36,647 bases of DNA, from positions 1 to 36,647 of IMG/VR virus record IMGVR_UViG_3300025128_000140, one strand, 5' to 3'. This document shows positions 7,603 through 16,081 of the stretch, piece by piece. Position 1 is the stretch's first letter, and the number at the start of each line of letters is the position of its first letter. Origin of the DNA: a virus. The notes beneath the pieces are model-generated. The model made no database searches, was not told the origin of the DNA, and worked only from the letters and a program-made list of their open reading frames with translations. The position numbers and the translations under genes were made by a program.

Positions 7603-9786
7603 TTATTCGTAATTCTCTTTATAATAGACATAGAAAGAGGCTCTAAGGTTTCTTCTTTCCTCTACCGTCAGTTTTCTACCTACCTCTTGAGACGCTTCTG
7701 AAATCCAGAAATCACACTCAGAATGAATCTCTGAAGATATAGGTTTCATATTAATAGCTTCAGCAATACAAACTTCATCAAAGCCTTTATCTTGATTTAT
7801 ATTACAAAGAATCTCAAACTTAATCTTTTCCGCCTGAAGCGATTCTTCTGATGTTAGGCTTCTCATTGTACTCTTATTGAATTGAGCAAGTATAGCTGGA
7901 TTCATTGTCTGAGATATTGCGTCTTGAGCCTGTTTCGCCCAAAGTTCTAAGGAAGCTCTTCTTTTTGGTTTGAACGTTCTTTTTTCTCTAGGCTGTATAT
8001 CTCTTGAATTTTTTGGCCTTCCGGGACCTTCTGTTTGCGTCTGGTCTTCTTCAAAGGGAAGCTCTAGTTGTTTTTCCGTATTGCTAGGTTCTTTTGGCTT
8101 TTGTCTAAGTTCAAGAGCTGACTCATCTCCGTTCTTAGGCTTTAACTTAACCCCAACCTGAGTGGGGGAGACAACACCTGTCTGAAGAGATATTTTTTCG
8201 AGAGAAAATTCTTTATCGACCGCATGATATGGGCTAATTTTTTCAGACATAGAACCTCCCCTTCTTTTATTTTCCTCATTCTTAAGGCGCTTTCTTTCTA
8301 TATCTGGTTGGGCCTTCACATTTCTTTGAACAAGCTCGTCGCTTATTATGTTTCTATCGGCAAGATTTATCATTAGCTGTGTCATTGCAGCAGGATCATC
8401 CAAGTACATAAAATCGAACTCTACCTTAGCGCCAAACCTAAAGCCCATAGCTTCTTGAACCATCTTGATTTGCTCATTCCAGAATTCAATTAAGATATTC
8501 CTTACATAATTTAACCTCTCCGTTAATGTCTTTAGGGAGATGAAATTATTTGTAGTTCCAGCAGCACCAAATGTTCCTGTAAGAGTAGGGGGAATTCCAA
8601 GGCAGGCGTAAATAGCCATAAGGGTAGGCTTATACTTTTCCTCTCCTAAGAATCTTTGAACGTCTGTTCCTGTTTCTATTAGCTCTATATCTGGACCCCA
8701 GACAATATCTATAGTTCCGCCGCCAACATTCGTTCCTAGTATCTCTCCCAGCGAAGCCGCTGCTGTTGAAGTTGGGGCTAGCTTGTGGTCTAAACTTCCC
8801 AGTTTCCAAACTCTAATTTTTGAAATGGCTCCGTCAAGGGCGGCTTGATCTGCAAGCTTTAGTTTTTCATAAAGTAAAAGGTCTTTAAAGCAAGCGTAGG
8901 TCATAGGATCTGCCCATTCCTGCCAGTCATCCTTCTTGTAATTAAGAAAGAAGGTTTTGTCTGGAGGTAGCAGTATTCCCTTAGATGTTTCAGAAGCTTG
9001 TAATATTTCGTCAGGAACTTGACTTAAAAGAGATCTTTCTGACGCATTGGGGCTGTTTTGTAATTTTTTAATTGACCTTCTTAAAGATGGCGGTAATTGC
9101 ATCTTATAAAGTTTTGAACCCACTAGGTTTGAAATACTACCGCCTACAGGGTCTATTAGGAGTGGATCTAGAAAAATGTATTGCCAAGGAAGCTCTCCCT
9201 TTTTAAATGTGTTATGATTTAGTGTTGCTTGCATATCGGGAGAGGCAACGGATTTTTGCATTTTCAAACGTTTGGTTTTACTTAGCTTTGCTGTCTTCAT
9301 CCTTATTGGAACGTTTGCTTCTCTAAATAAAAGATTACAGATTCTTTCCGAAACAAACTTTCCTCTTGTTCTGCTAAACCAGTCGTTATAGAATTTTTCT
9401 ATTCGAGGGTTCTGGTGAACTAGACGTACTCCTTGACAAGCAAAATCACCCATAAGATCTATAGCATTTCTTATTAATCCAATCCTTCTATAGGCTGATC
9501 TAGCGAAAGCTATTATATCCTTAGGTTTATTTGGAACTGCTTGTCCGGGACGAAACCAATCAAAATCCGCCTGACCTAGACCGGGTCTTCCGCTAAGCCT
9601 AGTTGTTAAGTCGGAAAAGTCTCTTGTTCTTGAACCTAGACTTGCGTAACTGAGTTCAGAAACAGCATCGCTGTAGCTAGCAAGTGCTTTATCTCGTTCC
9701 TTTGGATCGCTTGAATCCCAGCTGACATAGGCTGCGCCCTCCGGAATATTTGATTCACTGCTCTTTGGATAACGTCTTTTTGCCAC
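7603..9786 (-). CDS. Portal protein
   Basis: At 727 residues this is large for a portal. It lies directly after the large terminase and before the protease, as in most tailed phages. The stretch IAFARSAYRRIGLIRNAIDL near residue 90 and the central LGIPPTLTGTFGAAGTTNNF followed by a long helix (LTERLNYVRNILIEFWNEQ) are typical of portal crown and stem regions. The C-terminal third is Lys/Glu-rich and low in complexity. It would form the dodecameric vertex through which DNA enters. The start is GTG at 9786 with GGAG 6 nt upstream. Confidence 0.8.
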   Translation of the reverse strand: MAKRRYPKSSESNIPEGAAYVSWDSSDPKERDKALASYSDAVSELSYASLGSRTRDFSDLTTRLSGRPGLGQADFDWFRPGQAVPNKPKDIIAFARSAYRRIGLIRNAIDLMGDFACQGVRLVHQNPRIEKFYNDWFSRTRGKFVSERICNLLFREANVPIRMKTAKLSKTKRLKMQKSVASPDMQATLNHNTFKKGELPWQYIFLDPLLIDPVGGSISNLVGSKLYKMQLPPSLRRSIKKLQNSPNASERSLLSQVPDEILQASETSKGILLPPDKTFFLNYKKDDWQEWADPMTYACFKDLLLYEKLKLADQAALDGAISKIRVWKLGSLDHKLAPTSTAAASLGEILGTNVGGGTIDIVWGPDIELIETGTDVQRFLGEEKYKPTLMAIYACLGIPPTLTGTFGAAGTTNNFISLKTLTERLNYVRNILIEFWNEQIKMVQEAMGFRFGAKVEFDFMYLDDPAAMTQLMINLADRNIISDELVQRNVKAQPDIERKRLKNEENKRRGGSMSEKISPYHAVDKEFSLEKISLQTGVVSPTQVGVKLKPKNGDESALELRQKPKEPSNTEKQLELPFEEDQTQTEGPGRPKNSRDIQPREKRTFKPKRRASLELWAKQAQDAISQTMNPAILAQFNKSTMRSLTSEESLQAEKIKFEILCNINQDKGFDEVCIAEAINMKPISSEIHSECDFWISEASQEVGRKLTVEERRNLRASFYVYYKENYE

Positions 9787-9843
9787 TTTTTCTCCGATAC
9801 ATATTCAATTACAAAACAATACCTATTGTTTTTACACCAATGG

Positions 9844-11922
9844 TTATTGATTGTTCTTTTTTATTACGAAGCAGGTATTTTGGTTGAATTCCTTTGCCCA
9901 TTCTGGACCAACATACATACTTCCTTCTTGTCCTCTTGATACAGCTTGCCCTGCTATTCTTCCTATAGATTGATATGTGGGCGGTGGTAGTTCTCTGTAC
10001 AAAGTTCTAGCTATCATGTTCGCTATGACTAAAGCACTATAGCGGTCCTTGCGTAACCTTCCCTTTTTTCCTGTTTCTAGTTTAATCTCTGGCGTATTCC
10101 ATCTTTCTCTACCTGCTGGAGTTATGGTCATTACGATACTTGAAAGCTCATCCTTTAGTTCCTCTATCTCCATTACGCCATCCTCTAATGTATCATAGAG
10201 TCTAAGGGCGTCTGTTTCTCCTGTCTTTTGTTTCATTTCGTTAAAAAATATTTTATCTTTTTCTGTCATCAGACTTAGTGTTAATGTATCAAATCTTGGA
10301 AACAATAACACTTTATCTTCTAGGTCTTTTCTCATTCCATGATTCGCCTGTGAAGTCCATGCAGCACTAGCAAAATTAATTAGATGTAAAATGTGGTCAC
10401 CCGCTAAATCATCTGTGTCCTTAGATTTTCCATCCTCTATGATTTCGTATATTGGTCTCTCCCCTTCTTGGAGCTTATCTAAATCTCTTAAAGCTTCTGC
10501 TATTGTATAACCCCCACCCTGAGAGTCTATACCTATACGAACGCAAGGAAAGGCTTTTGCTAAATCTCTAATTTTTCTAGCACAAAAACTATAATAGTCA
10601 TGGCTGTCTGTTAAGCCTATTTTTTTTCTTCCCTGAAAGTCTTTTTTGTTTGTGCTCCAAGTGTAAATGACCCTTTGGTGTTCTGGTCTTAATTCTAATA
10701 TTACAATCGCAAAATTGTCTTGCTCGGAAGCTGGGTCAATTCCCATTACATAAGACATGCCAGAAGACCCTCTTGTTGTTGTATCAAATGGGTTGGGGCA
10801 CCAAGTAGGCCAACCTGTCTTCTCGCAATTCTCATCATTAGAAACACAGGAGTGTATTAAGCTTCTTTTGAAAAAGCCTTGGCTATCAGAAGTAAAACAA
10901 GCACCATACTCCATCTGGTAAATACCGTTATGCATAGTTGCTCTAGCTCTGGCTACTTGCTGGTCATCCATAAAACCCTCAGGTATTAGCTCGTATGGAA
11001 TGCGAATAACAGAAAAGTTTTTCCAGTCTAGCCTTTTCATATATTCTGGAACTTCATCGGGGTCTTCCCCGGCATCTTCCGCAACCTTTTTGAAGTCCCC
11101 TCTGTTTTGTATGGTTGACTTATATTTTTTCCAGTAAGAGGCGTATGGCTCAAACTCATAACCTGCTGTTCCTGCTATGATTGACTGGTTAGCTCTCTTT
11201 TCTTGATATGCTTCCTCGAAAGTGTCTTTCCAAAGGCCCTGCTCCTGCATACTTTTTCTAGCGGCTGCTTGCTTTACATTTTCTGTAGGATTACTAGAAA
11301 CCGCAGCAAAACCAGCAACAACAGTTTCGTAGATATGTGTTGGGATACTATTGAATTCGTCCGCTATAATTGTATGGGCTCTTAAACCACGAATCTTAGT
11401 TCCATCCCCAAGGGGAACAGCCATGGCCCAGCTATCATTTATTCTCATAGTGCATCTGTCAACGTCTCTTCTGGGGCCGCTGCTATCGGAACAAACACTC
11501 TGAAGGAGGGGTGCATTTCTCCAGATAGAATCCATGTATTCAAATATAACCTTAGACTGCCTAAATGCAGCGCCTACTATAACTATTTTTGTTTCTGGGA
11601 TCAATAAGCATCTGAGGAGACAGTACACAGCTAACAAAAACGATTTACCAAAACCACGACTTGCCGTATACATGGGAAACGATCTGATCCAAAGCTCTTT
11701 TAATATGGCTGTTTGGAGTGGCAATAAATCTACATTAAGCATCACCTTTGTTGTCCACTGAAAATATTCTGGTTTCTTCATTAGAGATAAAACGTGTAGG
11801 TGAATATTCTCAATTTGATCGGTTGATAAATTCAGTAGAGGGTTATCGGCGCCCTCCATGTCTTTGGGTGTCACTCCTAACCAAGCATTTTCCGGTGAAT
11901 TTATATCAATTATGGAGTTCAT
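9844..11922 (-). CDS. terL: Terminase large subunit (packaging ATPase/nuclease)
   Basis: The 692-residue protein has an adenine-site region, a Walker A-like SRGFGKS at residues 88-94, and a Walker B TIIADEF at 184-190 with Asp188-Glu189. The nuclease half has an RNase H-like fold, with YVMGIDPASE (Asp396) and VRIGIDSQGG (Asp466) supplying likely metal ligands. It would pump DNA into the prohead through the adjacent portal and cut the concatemer. It overlaps the upstream nuclease gene by 17 nt. Confidence 0.93.
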   Translation of the reverse strand: MNSIIDINSPENAWLGVTPKDMEGADNPLLNLSTDQIENIHLHVLSLMKKPEYFQWTTKVMLNVDLLPLQTAILKELWIRSFPMYTASRGFGKSFLLAVYCLLRCLLIPETKIVIVGAAFRQSKVIFEYMDSIWRNAPLLQSVCSDSSGPRRDVDRCTMRINDSWAMAVPLGDGTKIRGLRAHTIIADEFNSIPTHIYETVVAGFAAVSSNPTENVKQAAARKSMQEQGLWKDTFEEAYQEKRANQSIIAGTAGYEFEPYASYWKKYKSTIQNRGDFKKVAEDAGEDPDEVPEYMKRLDWKNFSVIRIPYELIPEGFMDDQQVARARATMHNGIYQMEYGACFTSDSQGFFKRSLIHSCVSNDENCEKTGWPTWCPNPFDTTTRGSSGMSYVMGIDPASEQDNFAIVILELRPEHQRVIYTWSTNKKDFQGRKKIGLTDSHDYYSFCARKIRDLAKAFPCVRIGIDSQGGGYTIAEALRDLDKLQEGERPIYEIIEDGKSKDTDDLAGDHILHLINFASAAWTSQANHGMRKDLEDKVLLFPRFDTLTLSLMTEKDKIFFNEMKQKTGETDALRLYDTLEDGVMEIEELKDELSSIVMTITPAGRERWNTPEIKLETGKKGRLRKDRYSALVIANMIARTLYRELPPPTYQSIGRIAGQAVSRGQEGSMYVGPEWAKEFNQNTCFVIKKNNQ

Positions 11923-12376
11923 ATACTTTTCTCATTATATCAAAGGCTGTGGCTTCGGCTCTCTTCTTGTCTCCACAAGCTATAACGTGAACCCCATGCT
12001 GTAATCTTGCTGTAGATATAACTCTCATTATATACTTACCCTTAATTCTTAGGCTCTTCCACTTAGAGGTAGGAATATTTGATCCTCTAGGGTAGTTTTC
12101 TATGTCGTGCCATCCGAACTCTAATAATAAAAACGGATAGCGAAAAGAAGCCATCCTTTCGAGTTCTCTATGAAATCTTTTTTCTCCGCAATTTTTGGCA
12201 AGCTCTGCACAACTTTCTTTTCTTTCTATACATAGGATGTGTTCCATATCCTGTATTGTGTAGTCACCTATATCTACCTTTTGAACTATCGTTCCTTCAC
12301 AATACGCATTATCATCGAACCACCATCCGTGACCCTTTTTTTCTCTGGTATCTCTAATTACTGTGAATTTACTCAT
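11906..12376 (-). CDS. ERCC4/XPF-type nuclease
   Basis: The 156-residue protein carries the ERCC4 nuclease signature: VIRDTREK at residues 6-13, DIGDYTI near 36, and IERKESCAEL near 50, corresponding to the family GD...ERK active site. It consists of essentially the nuclease domain alone, without the helicase or helix-hairpin-helix parts of XPF. Such proteins cut branched or flap DNA, so a role in resolving replication or packaging intermediates is likely. The upstream gene ends over its start (stop TAA inside ATGAGTAA). Confidence 0.75.
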   Translation of the reverse strand: MSKFTVIRDTREKKGHGWWFDDNAYCEGTIVQKVDIGDYTIQDMEHILCIERKESCAELAKNCGEKRFHRELERMASFRYPFLLLEFGWHDIENYPRGSNIPTSKWKSLRIKGKYIMRVISTARLQHGVHVIACGDKKRAEATAFDIMRKVYELHN

Positions 12377-12713
12377 CTTCTTTCTTTTTGTTTTTTAACT
12401 TTCTTAAGGCTTGATGCTCCAGAAGCTTAATTAAAAACTCTGAGTATATCTCTTCATTACCAGTTACTATTTGGTGACACTTTTTGCATAATGTTATTCC
12501 ATTAAGCGTGTCGAATCGTAGGGCAGGAAAATCTGACCACTTTCGTATATGGTGGACCTGTAAGTTCTTCTTTGATCCACACGAAGGCCATTGGCACTTA
12601 TTCCCGTCTCTTTTTCTAACCTGCTTTCTGAATTTTGCGTAAGCTGGATCAGACATATTCCTTGCAGAATTACGTCTCCACCCAAACTTCTTTGGCCTCC
12701 TCTTTTTTCTCAT
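12369..12713 (-). CDS. HNH endonuclease
   Basis: The protein has 114 residues from the ATG at 12713; a GTG at 12725 is an alternative. It carries FRKQVRKRDGNKCQWPSC, then LQVHHIRKWSDFP and LCKKCHQIVTGNE. The pattern is Cys-x4-Cys, His-His, Asn and Cys-x2-Cys, a complete HNH motif with structural zinc ligands. HNH proteins beside terminase genes are known to assist cleavage at packaging. It overlaps the dehydratase gene by about 44 nt. A homing role is less likely because it is embedded in the operon with overlapping ends. Confidence 0.8.
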   Translation of the reverse strand: MRKKRRPKKFGWRRNSARNMSDPAYAKFRKQVRKRDGNKCQWPSCGSKKNLQVHHIRKWSDFPALRFDTLNGITLCKKCHQIVTGNEEIYSEFLIKLLEHQALRKLKNKKKEDE

Positions 12714-13797
12714 CTGCAATATCACTTTCTAACATTTGATGTACGAGGTCTTCAAAGCCTATCTCTCTGGTCCATCCAAGAGCCCTCTCTGCCTTGGCTG
12801 GGATGCCTCTCAGATACTCAACTTCTGCTGGCCTGTAAAATTTTGGGTCTATGACTACAAAGGCCTCATAATCTGCTACACCGATATGGTCAAATGCAAT
12901 CTGTAAAAAATCTCTAACACTATATGTTTCTCCTGTAGAGATAACATAGTCATCGGGGTTTTTTTGCTGTAGCATTAACCACATAGCATTAACATAATCT
13001 TTGGCGTGACCCCAATCCCTGTAGGCATCAATGTTTCCTAGGCGCAACTTTGGAAACCTAAGCTCTTCGTTACTAGATACACAAATGTCATCGCCGTCAA
13101 ACACTAAACCACTGCTTTCAATAAGTACATCATGTTTAGACAGCCACCCAGAGAATCTTGCCAGCCACTTTGTAATTTTACGTGTGACAAAGTTTTCTCC
13201 TCGGCGTTCGCTCTCATGGTTAAATAATATTCCACAACATCCAAATACTTTATAACCATCTCGATACATCCGCACCAAATGGTGGGATGCTAGCTTTGCA
13301 GCAGCATATGGGCTTTGAGGCTCAAACGCCGTGTTTTCATCTTGATACATTTTATAATCACTTCCGTCAGGATTTACCTCAGCAACGGTAGGCATGTCTA
13401 CGTTCTTTCCAAACATCTCGCTAGTAGAGGCCTGATAGAATTTTGTTTCCGGTGAAAATCGCCTAATAGCCTCTAGGAAATTGACTACTCCGATTGTATT
13501 GACTTGGAACGTATAGTCTGGTTGATCAAACGATGTTTTTACATGTGACTGTGCTGCAAGGTTATAAACTTCATCAGGCTTATGCTTTTCTATAATTGAA
13601 TAGACGGAACCCGAATCAGATATTTCATATTCTTCTATGTGAAAGCTGCTTGACTTAATATGTTCTATTCTAGATTCTGTGTTTGTGCTGGTCCTTCTTT
13701 TTAGACCTACCACCTCATAATCTTTGGACAATAAAAGTTCCGCTAAGTAAGAACCGTCTTGTCCGGTTATCCCTGTCACTAAAGCTTTCTTTTTCAT
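12670..13797 (-). CDS. gmd: GDP-mannose 4,6-dehydratase
   Basis: The protein has 375 residues. The Rossmann NADP motif GITGQDGSY is at residues 9-17, the catalytic STSE at 125-128 and the Tyr164-x3-Lys168 pair in SPYAAAK. Other family blocks are YNLAAQSHV, RRGENFVTRKIT, GNIDAYRDWGHAKDYV and YYRP-like FYRPAEVEYLRG. It converts GDP-mannose to GDP-4-keto-6-deoxymannose, the precursor of fucose and related sugars. Compared with bacterial enzymes it has an extra segment of about 30 residues near 215-250 and another near 130-150. It sits inside the packaging operon with a 4-nt overlap upstream. Role inferred: altering host surface glycans or supplying a sugar nucleotide. Confidence 0.92.
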   Translation of the reverse strand: MKKKALVTGITGQDGSYLAELLLSKDYEVVGLKRRTSTNTESRIEHIKSSSFHIEEYEISDSGSVYSIIEKHKPDEVYNLAAQSHVKTSFDQPDYTFQVNTIGVVNFLEAIRRFSPETKFYQASTSEMFGKNVDMPTVAEVNPDGSDYKMYQDENTAFEPQSPYAAAKLASHHLVRMYRDGYKVFGCCGILFNHESERRGENFVTRKITKWLARFSGWLSKHDVLIESSGLVFDGDDICVSSNEELRFPKLRLGNIDAYRDWGHAKDYVNAMWLMLQQKNPDDYVISTGETYSVRDFLQIAFDHIGVADYEAFVVIDPKFYRPAEVEYLRGIPAKAERALGWTREIGFEDLVHQMLESDIADEKKEEAKEVWVET

Positions 13798-14597
13798 TCT
13801 TGTTCATCCTTTACTGTATCTGCATTTAAAAATGGTTGATCTAAAGTCCCGTCCTCATACTTATGGTAATCTGCCATAGAATCCACTGCGTTATTTGCCG
13901 CAATCCTGTTAACTTCCATGTCTATACCTTCACGCTTACGAACCTCAATATCGTCAAGCTGCTTTAACCAAGCTGAAAAGTTTGTTTTTGCATCCTCTGT
14001 CCTTCTCTTACGCTGTTCTCTTGTACCCTTTAAGTCTTTCAACAGACGTTCTTTCTTGGTTAGAAGTTTTTCATGTTCATTAATATAAGCTGACTTAGAT
14101 GCGAAAGCAGCCCCTAATTGCGTTTGGAAACTTGCTATAGCCTGAGTGTCTTGCATTACCTCAGGTTTATTCATTTCATCCTCAATAAGCTTATTAAGTC
14201 TTTCTATATTTCTTAAAGCCTCTTGTCTATCTTCCATTCCACGATTAATTAAAACTTCCGTTCTAATAACTTCGAGAATCTGCATTTCTTCGGTATGGGT
14301 AACATCTTCATTAAATTGCTTAAAATAATCAATCCACTGATGTTCAAAGAATATTATTTCAGGGGGCTCTAACTGCTTTCCTAATTCCCTGTAGTAATAG
14401 CGACCGCGTAAATGCACGAGAAGGTGCTCGTCATCGGTCATGTTCCGCGCCTTTAAATTTTCCTTATCAATAAACTTTTGAATAGGAGCTGGTGTGCGGT
14501 TTAGGTGATTAGCAATTTCTTCTACGGAGAGATCAAAGCAGTTCTGACGAATATAGGCCATTTCCCCGTTTGAGAGTTTACCACGTTTCCGGGTCAA
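13794..14597 (-). CDS. Helix-turn-helix/coiled-coil protein, candidate small terminase
   Basis: The protein has 267 residues, starting at TTG 14597 with GGAG 7 nt upstream. Residues 8-48 form a helix-turn-helix (GEMAYIRQNCFDLSVEEIAN...). Residues about 100-210 form a long charged coiled coil, and the C-terminus is acidic. DNA binding plus a coiled coil in front of the large terminase suggests the small terminase subunit, though two nuclease genes and gmd lie between. A transcription or replication accessory factor is possible. Confidence 0.45.
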   Translation of the reverse strand: MTRKRGKLSNGEMAYIRQNCFDLSVEEIANHLNRTPAPIQKFIDKENLKARNMTDDEHLLVHLRGRYYYRELGKQLEPPEIIFFEHQWIDYFKQFNEDVTHTEEMQILEVIRTEVLINRGMEDRQEALRNIERLNKLIEDEMNKPEVMQDTQAIASFQTQLGAAFASKSAYINEHEKLLTKKERLLKDLKGTREQRKRRTEDAKTNFSAWLKQLDDIEVRKREGIDMEVNRIAANNAVDSMADYHKYEDGTLDQPFLNADTVKDEQE

Positions 14598-15186
14598 TGT
14601 TGTTCTCCTTTAGTATAGTTGAGATTTCTTCCAGTATTTTTTGACGCCTAACCTTAGAGATTTTTAAATTATTAATAAACCTAATCCAGTCTTCTCTTGA
14701 AGAAACCGGCATATGTTTATCTAGCATATTAAACATGTCTTTTGTGAATACTGCATCTGCAACGTCTGCTTCTGCTGGCTTATCAAACAAAACAGTGTAT
14801 GAGCTCATAAGATTCCTCTTAGATGTATTACGATCTGTCCAGCCCTTATATAGGGTGCAATCCATTAAATTATCAAACTTAGTGCATCCACTCTCGGAGT
14901 TTTCGCATTTCGGATCGTAAGCCTTTAATGGGCAGTGCTCACAAGGTTTTTCTGGGCGACCGTAATTATTCCTCTTAAAATTATATAGGCGGTTTCTTAC
15001 ATGAATCCAAAGGAAATTTTCAAGAGGCCTTATTCCGTCCCACGAATTCATTCCCTCCCAAGCAAACAAAGAGGCCTGCTGTCTCATGTCCTCATTGGTA
15101 TGATACCCAAACCTAAACTTTGGTCCTAGTCTAGAAGATATCCTATCTATAATTTCAATTATCTCTTGGTCCGACAATTTCTTCAT
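14578..15186 (-). CDS. Sigma-like transcription factor with zinc-binding insert
   Basis: The protein has 202 residues. The block GYHTNEDMRQQASLFAWEGM followed by LENFLWIHVRNRLYNFKRNN is characteristic of sigma70-family region 2, which binds core polymerase and melts the -10. It is followed by a Cys-rich insert (CEHCPLKAYDPKC, then ESGC and MDC) that could bind zinc. The C-terminal 50 residues (VRRQKILEEIST) may hold a reduced region 4. I chose the ATG at 15186; a longer TTG-started form from 15213 exists. Role inferred: phage late-gene sigma for the minus-strand block it heads. Confidence 0.65.
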   Translation of the reverse strand: MKKLSDQEIIEIIDRISSRLGPKFRFGYHTNEDMRQQASLFAWEGMNSWDGIRPLENFLWIHVRNRLYNFKRNNYGRPEKPCEHCPLKAYDPKCENSESGCTKFDNLMDCTLYKGWTDRNTSKRNLMSSYTVLFDKPAEADVADAVFTKDMFNMLDKHMPVSSREDWIRFINNLKISKVRRQKILEEISTILKENNIDPETW

Positions 15187-15382
15187 CTGATTCCAATACT
15201 GTTTCTGCTTCAATATTATTTACTTCTAAACTAAAGTCTTGAAGAACGAGAACAGCATATCCCTTAAAAGCATCAATGCTAATTTCAACAGAGTGAATAC
15301 CTTCTATTCTCTCTCCGGATTCAGCATCAAGTATTTCGGTTTTAGTGGGATCTTTACCATCAAATTTAACGTGAAGTCTCAT
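15155..15382 (-). CDS. Conserved-looking small protein of unknown function
   Basis: The protein has 75 residues and starts at an ATG with AGGGG upstream. It begins MRLHVKFDGKDPTKTEILD and alternates hydrophobic and charged residues, suggesting a small beta-sheet domain, with an acidic tail (ESDEEIVGPRDN). It is coupled to the sigma-like gene by overlap. No family recognised. Confidence 0.6.
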   Translation of the reverse strand: MRLHVKFDGKDPTKTEILDAESGERIEGIHSVEISIDAFKGYAVLVLQDFSLEVNNIEAETVLESDEEIVGPRDN

Positions 15383-15533
15383 TATTCCCCTCTCTAAAAA
15401 CTCCGCTTTCGCTAATCAAACTAGCGATAGACTTTTCTTCCTTTTCCTTCTTAAGCTCTGCTTGGACTTCCTCCTGAAGCTGCGGGGATGCCTTAATCTT
15501 AAGCTTAGACTCTACAAATTTTGGATCTTTCAT
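15366..15533 (-). CDS. Small charged helical protein, first gene of the minus operon
   Basis: The protein has 55 residues and opens MKDPKFVESKLKIKASPQLQ. GGAG lies 7-8 nt before the ATG at 15533. A central Glu/Lys-rich helix (EEVQAELKKEKEEK) dominates. It overlaps the next gene by 17 nt. It is the promoter-proximal gene of the minus-strand block. Function unknown. Confidence 0.6.
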   Translation of the reverse strand: MKDPKFVESKLKIKASPQLQEEVQAELKKEKEEKSIASLISESGVFREGNNETSR

Positions 15534-15639
15534 TATTGTCTCCAGTTTTTAAAAAACACAACCCACTGGGATGTGGATACAATATTATATACACGAAGGA
15601 CCAGTTTTTGAAAATATTTTACGGGGAAACACTTTATAA
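15534..15639. promoter_or_regulatory. Divergent promoter region between the two transcription blocks
   Basis: This 106-bp AT-rich gap separates genes that start outward on both strands. On the minus strand a TATAAT-like box lies at about 15588-15593. On the plus strand TACAAT lies at about 15577-15582. Neither has a convincing -35, unlike the strong promoters further right. That would suit activator- or phage-sigma-dependent transcription, but this is inference. Confidence 0.4.
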
Positions 15640-15909
15640 ATGAATGTTAAGTGGACGGAACAGGAAAAAGACTATATTAGAGAAAATGCTCAGTTTATGA
15701 AAGATAAGGAGTTAGCTAAAAACTTATCCGATAAAAGCGGGCGAACTATCACGGTAGATGCTTTGAGGAAAGTACGACAGAAGCTTGGTATAAAGAAGAA
15801 GCATGGTAGGGGTATATGTGCCTTGGTGTATTCACCTGTAGAGAAAAATGAATCGGGCTCTTTAGATGGGGAGTATAATAGTGGTTCTTCCGAAACAATA
15901 TCTGATTGA
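15640..15909 (+). CDS. Small helix-turn-helix DNA-binding protein
   Basis: The protein has 89 residues. The N-terminal half is a helix-turn-helix: WTEQEKDYIRENAQFMKDKE, then LAKNLSDKSGRTITVDAL. The same ExxYIRxN signature occurs in the endonuclease at 16069-17286 and in the protein at 13794-14597. The C-terminal 30 residues are polar and look unstructured. It overlaps the next gene. Role unknown; a regulator of the divergent region or a homing-module accessory are options. Confidence 0.6.
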   Translation: MNVKWTEQEKDYIRENAQFMKDKELAKNLSDKSGRTITVDALRKVRQKLGIKKKHGRGICALVYSPVEKNESGSLDGEYNSGSSETISD

Positions 15910-16081
15910 TCAGGTTGAGTATCAGATAAGGAAAGCGGAGCGTGGTATTAAGGTGTTATATACTGGAGGTGCTGACTCTAAGAGGATTCTGGAGTATGGG
16001 GAGAAAAGAGAAAAATTAAAGGATAGGTTAGAGGAATTAGCTGGTCGCAGAGAACCGGAATCTCCGGAGTGGCCATTGTAA
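15881..16081 (+). CDS. Small helical protein, function unknown
   Basis: The protein has 66 residues from GTG 15881, which has GGGGAG 7 nt upstream; an in-frame ATG at 15866 would lack a good site. It reads VLPKQYLIDQVEYQIRKAER then KDRLEELAGRREPESPE, mostly charged helix. It is sandwiched by overlaps between the helix-turn-helix gene and the endonuclease gene. No family recognised. Confidence 0.5.
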   Translation: MVLPKQYLIDQVEYQIRKAERGIKVLYTGGADSKRILEYGEKREKLKDRLEELAGRREPESPEWPL

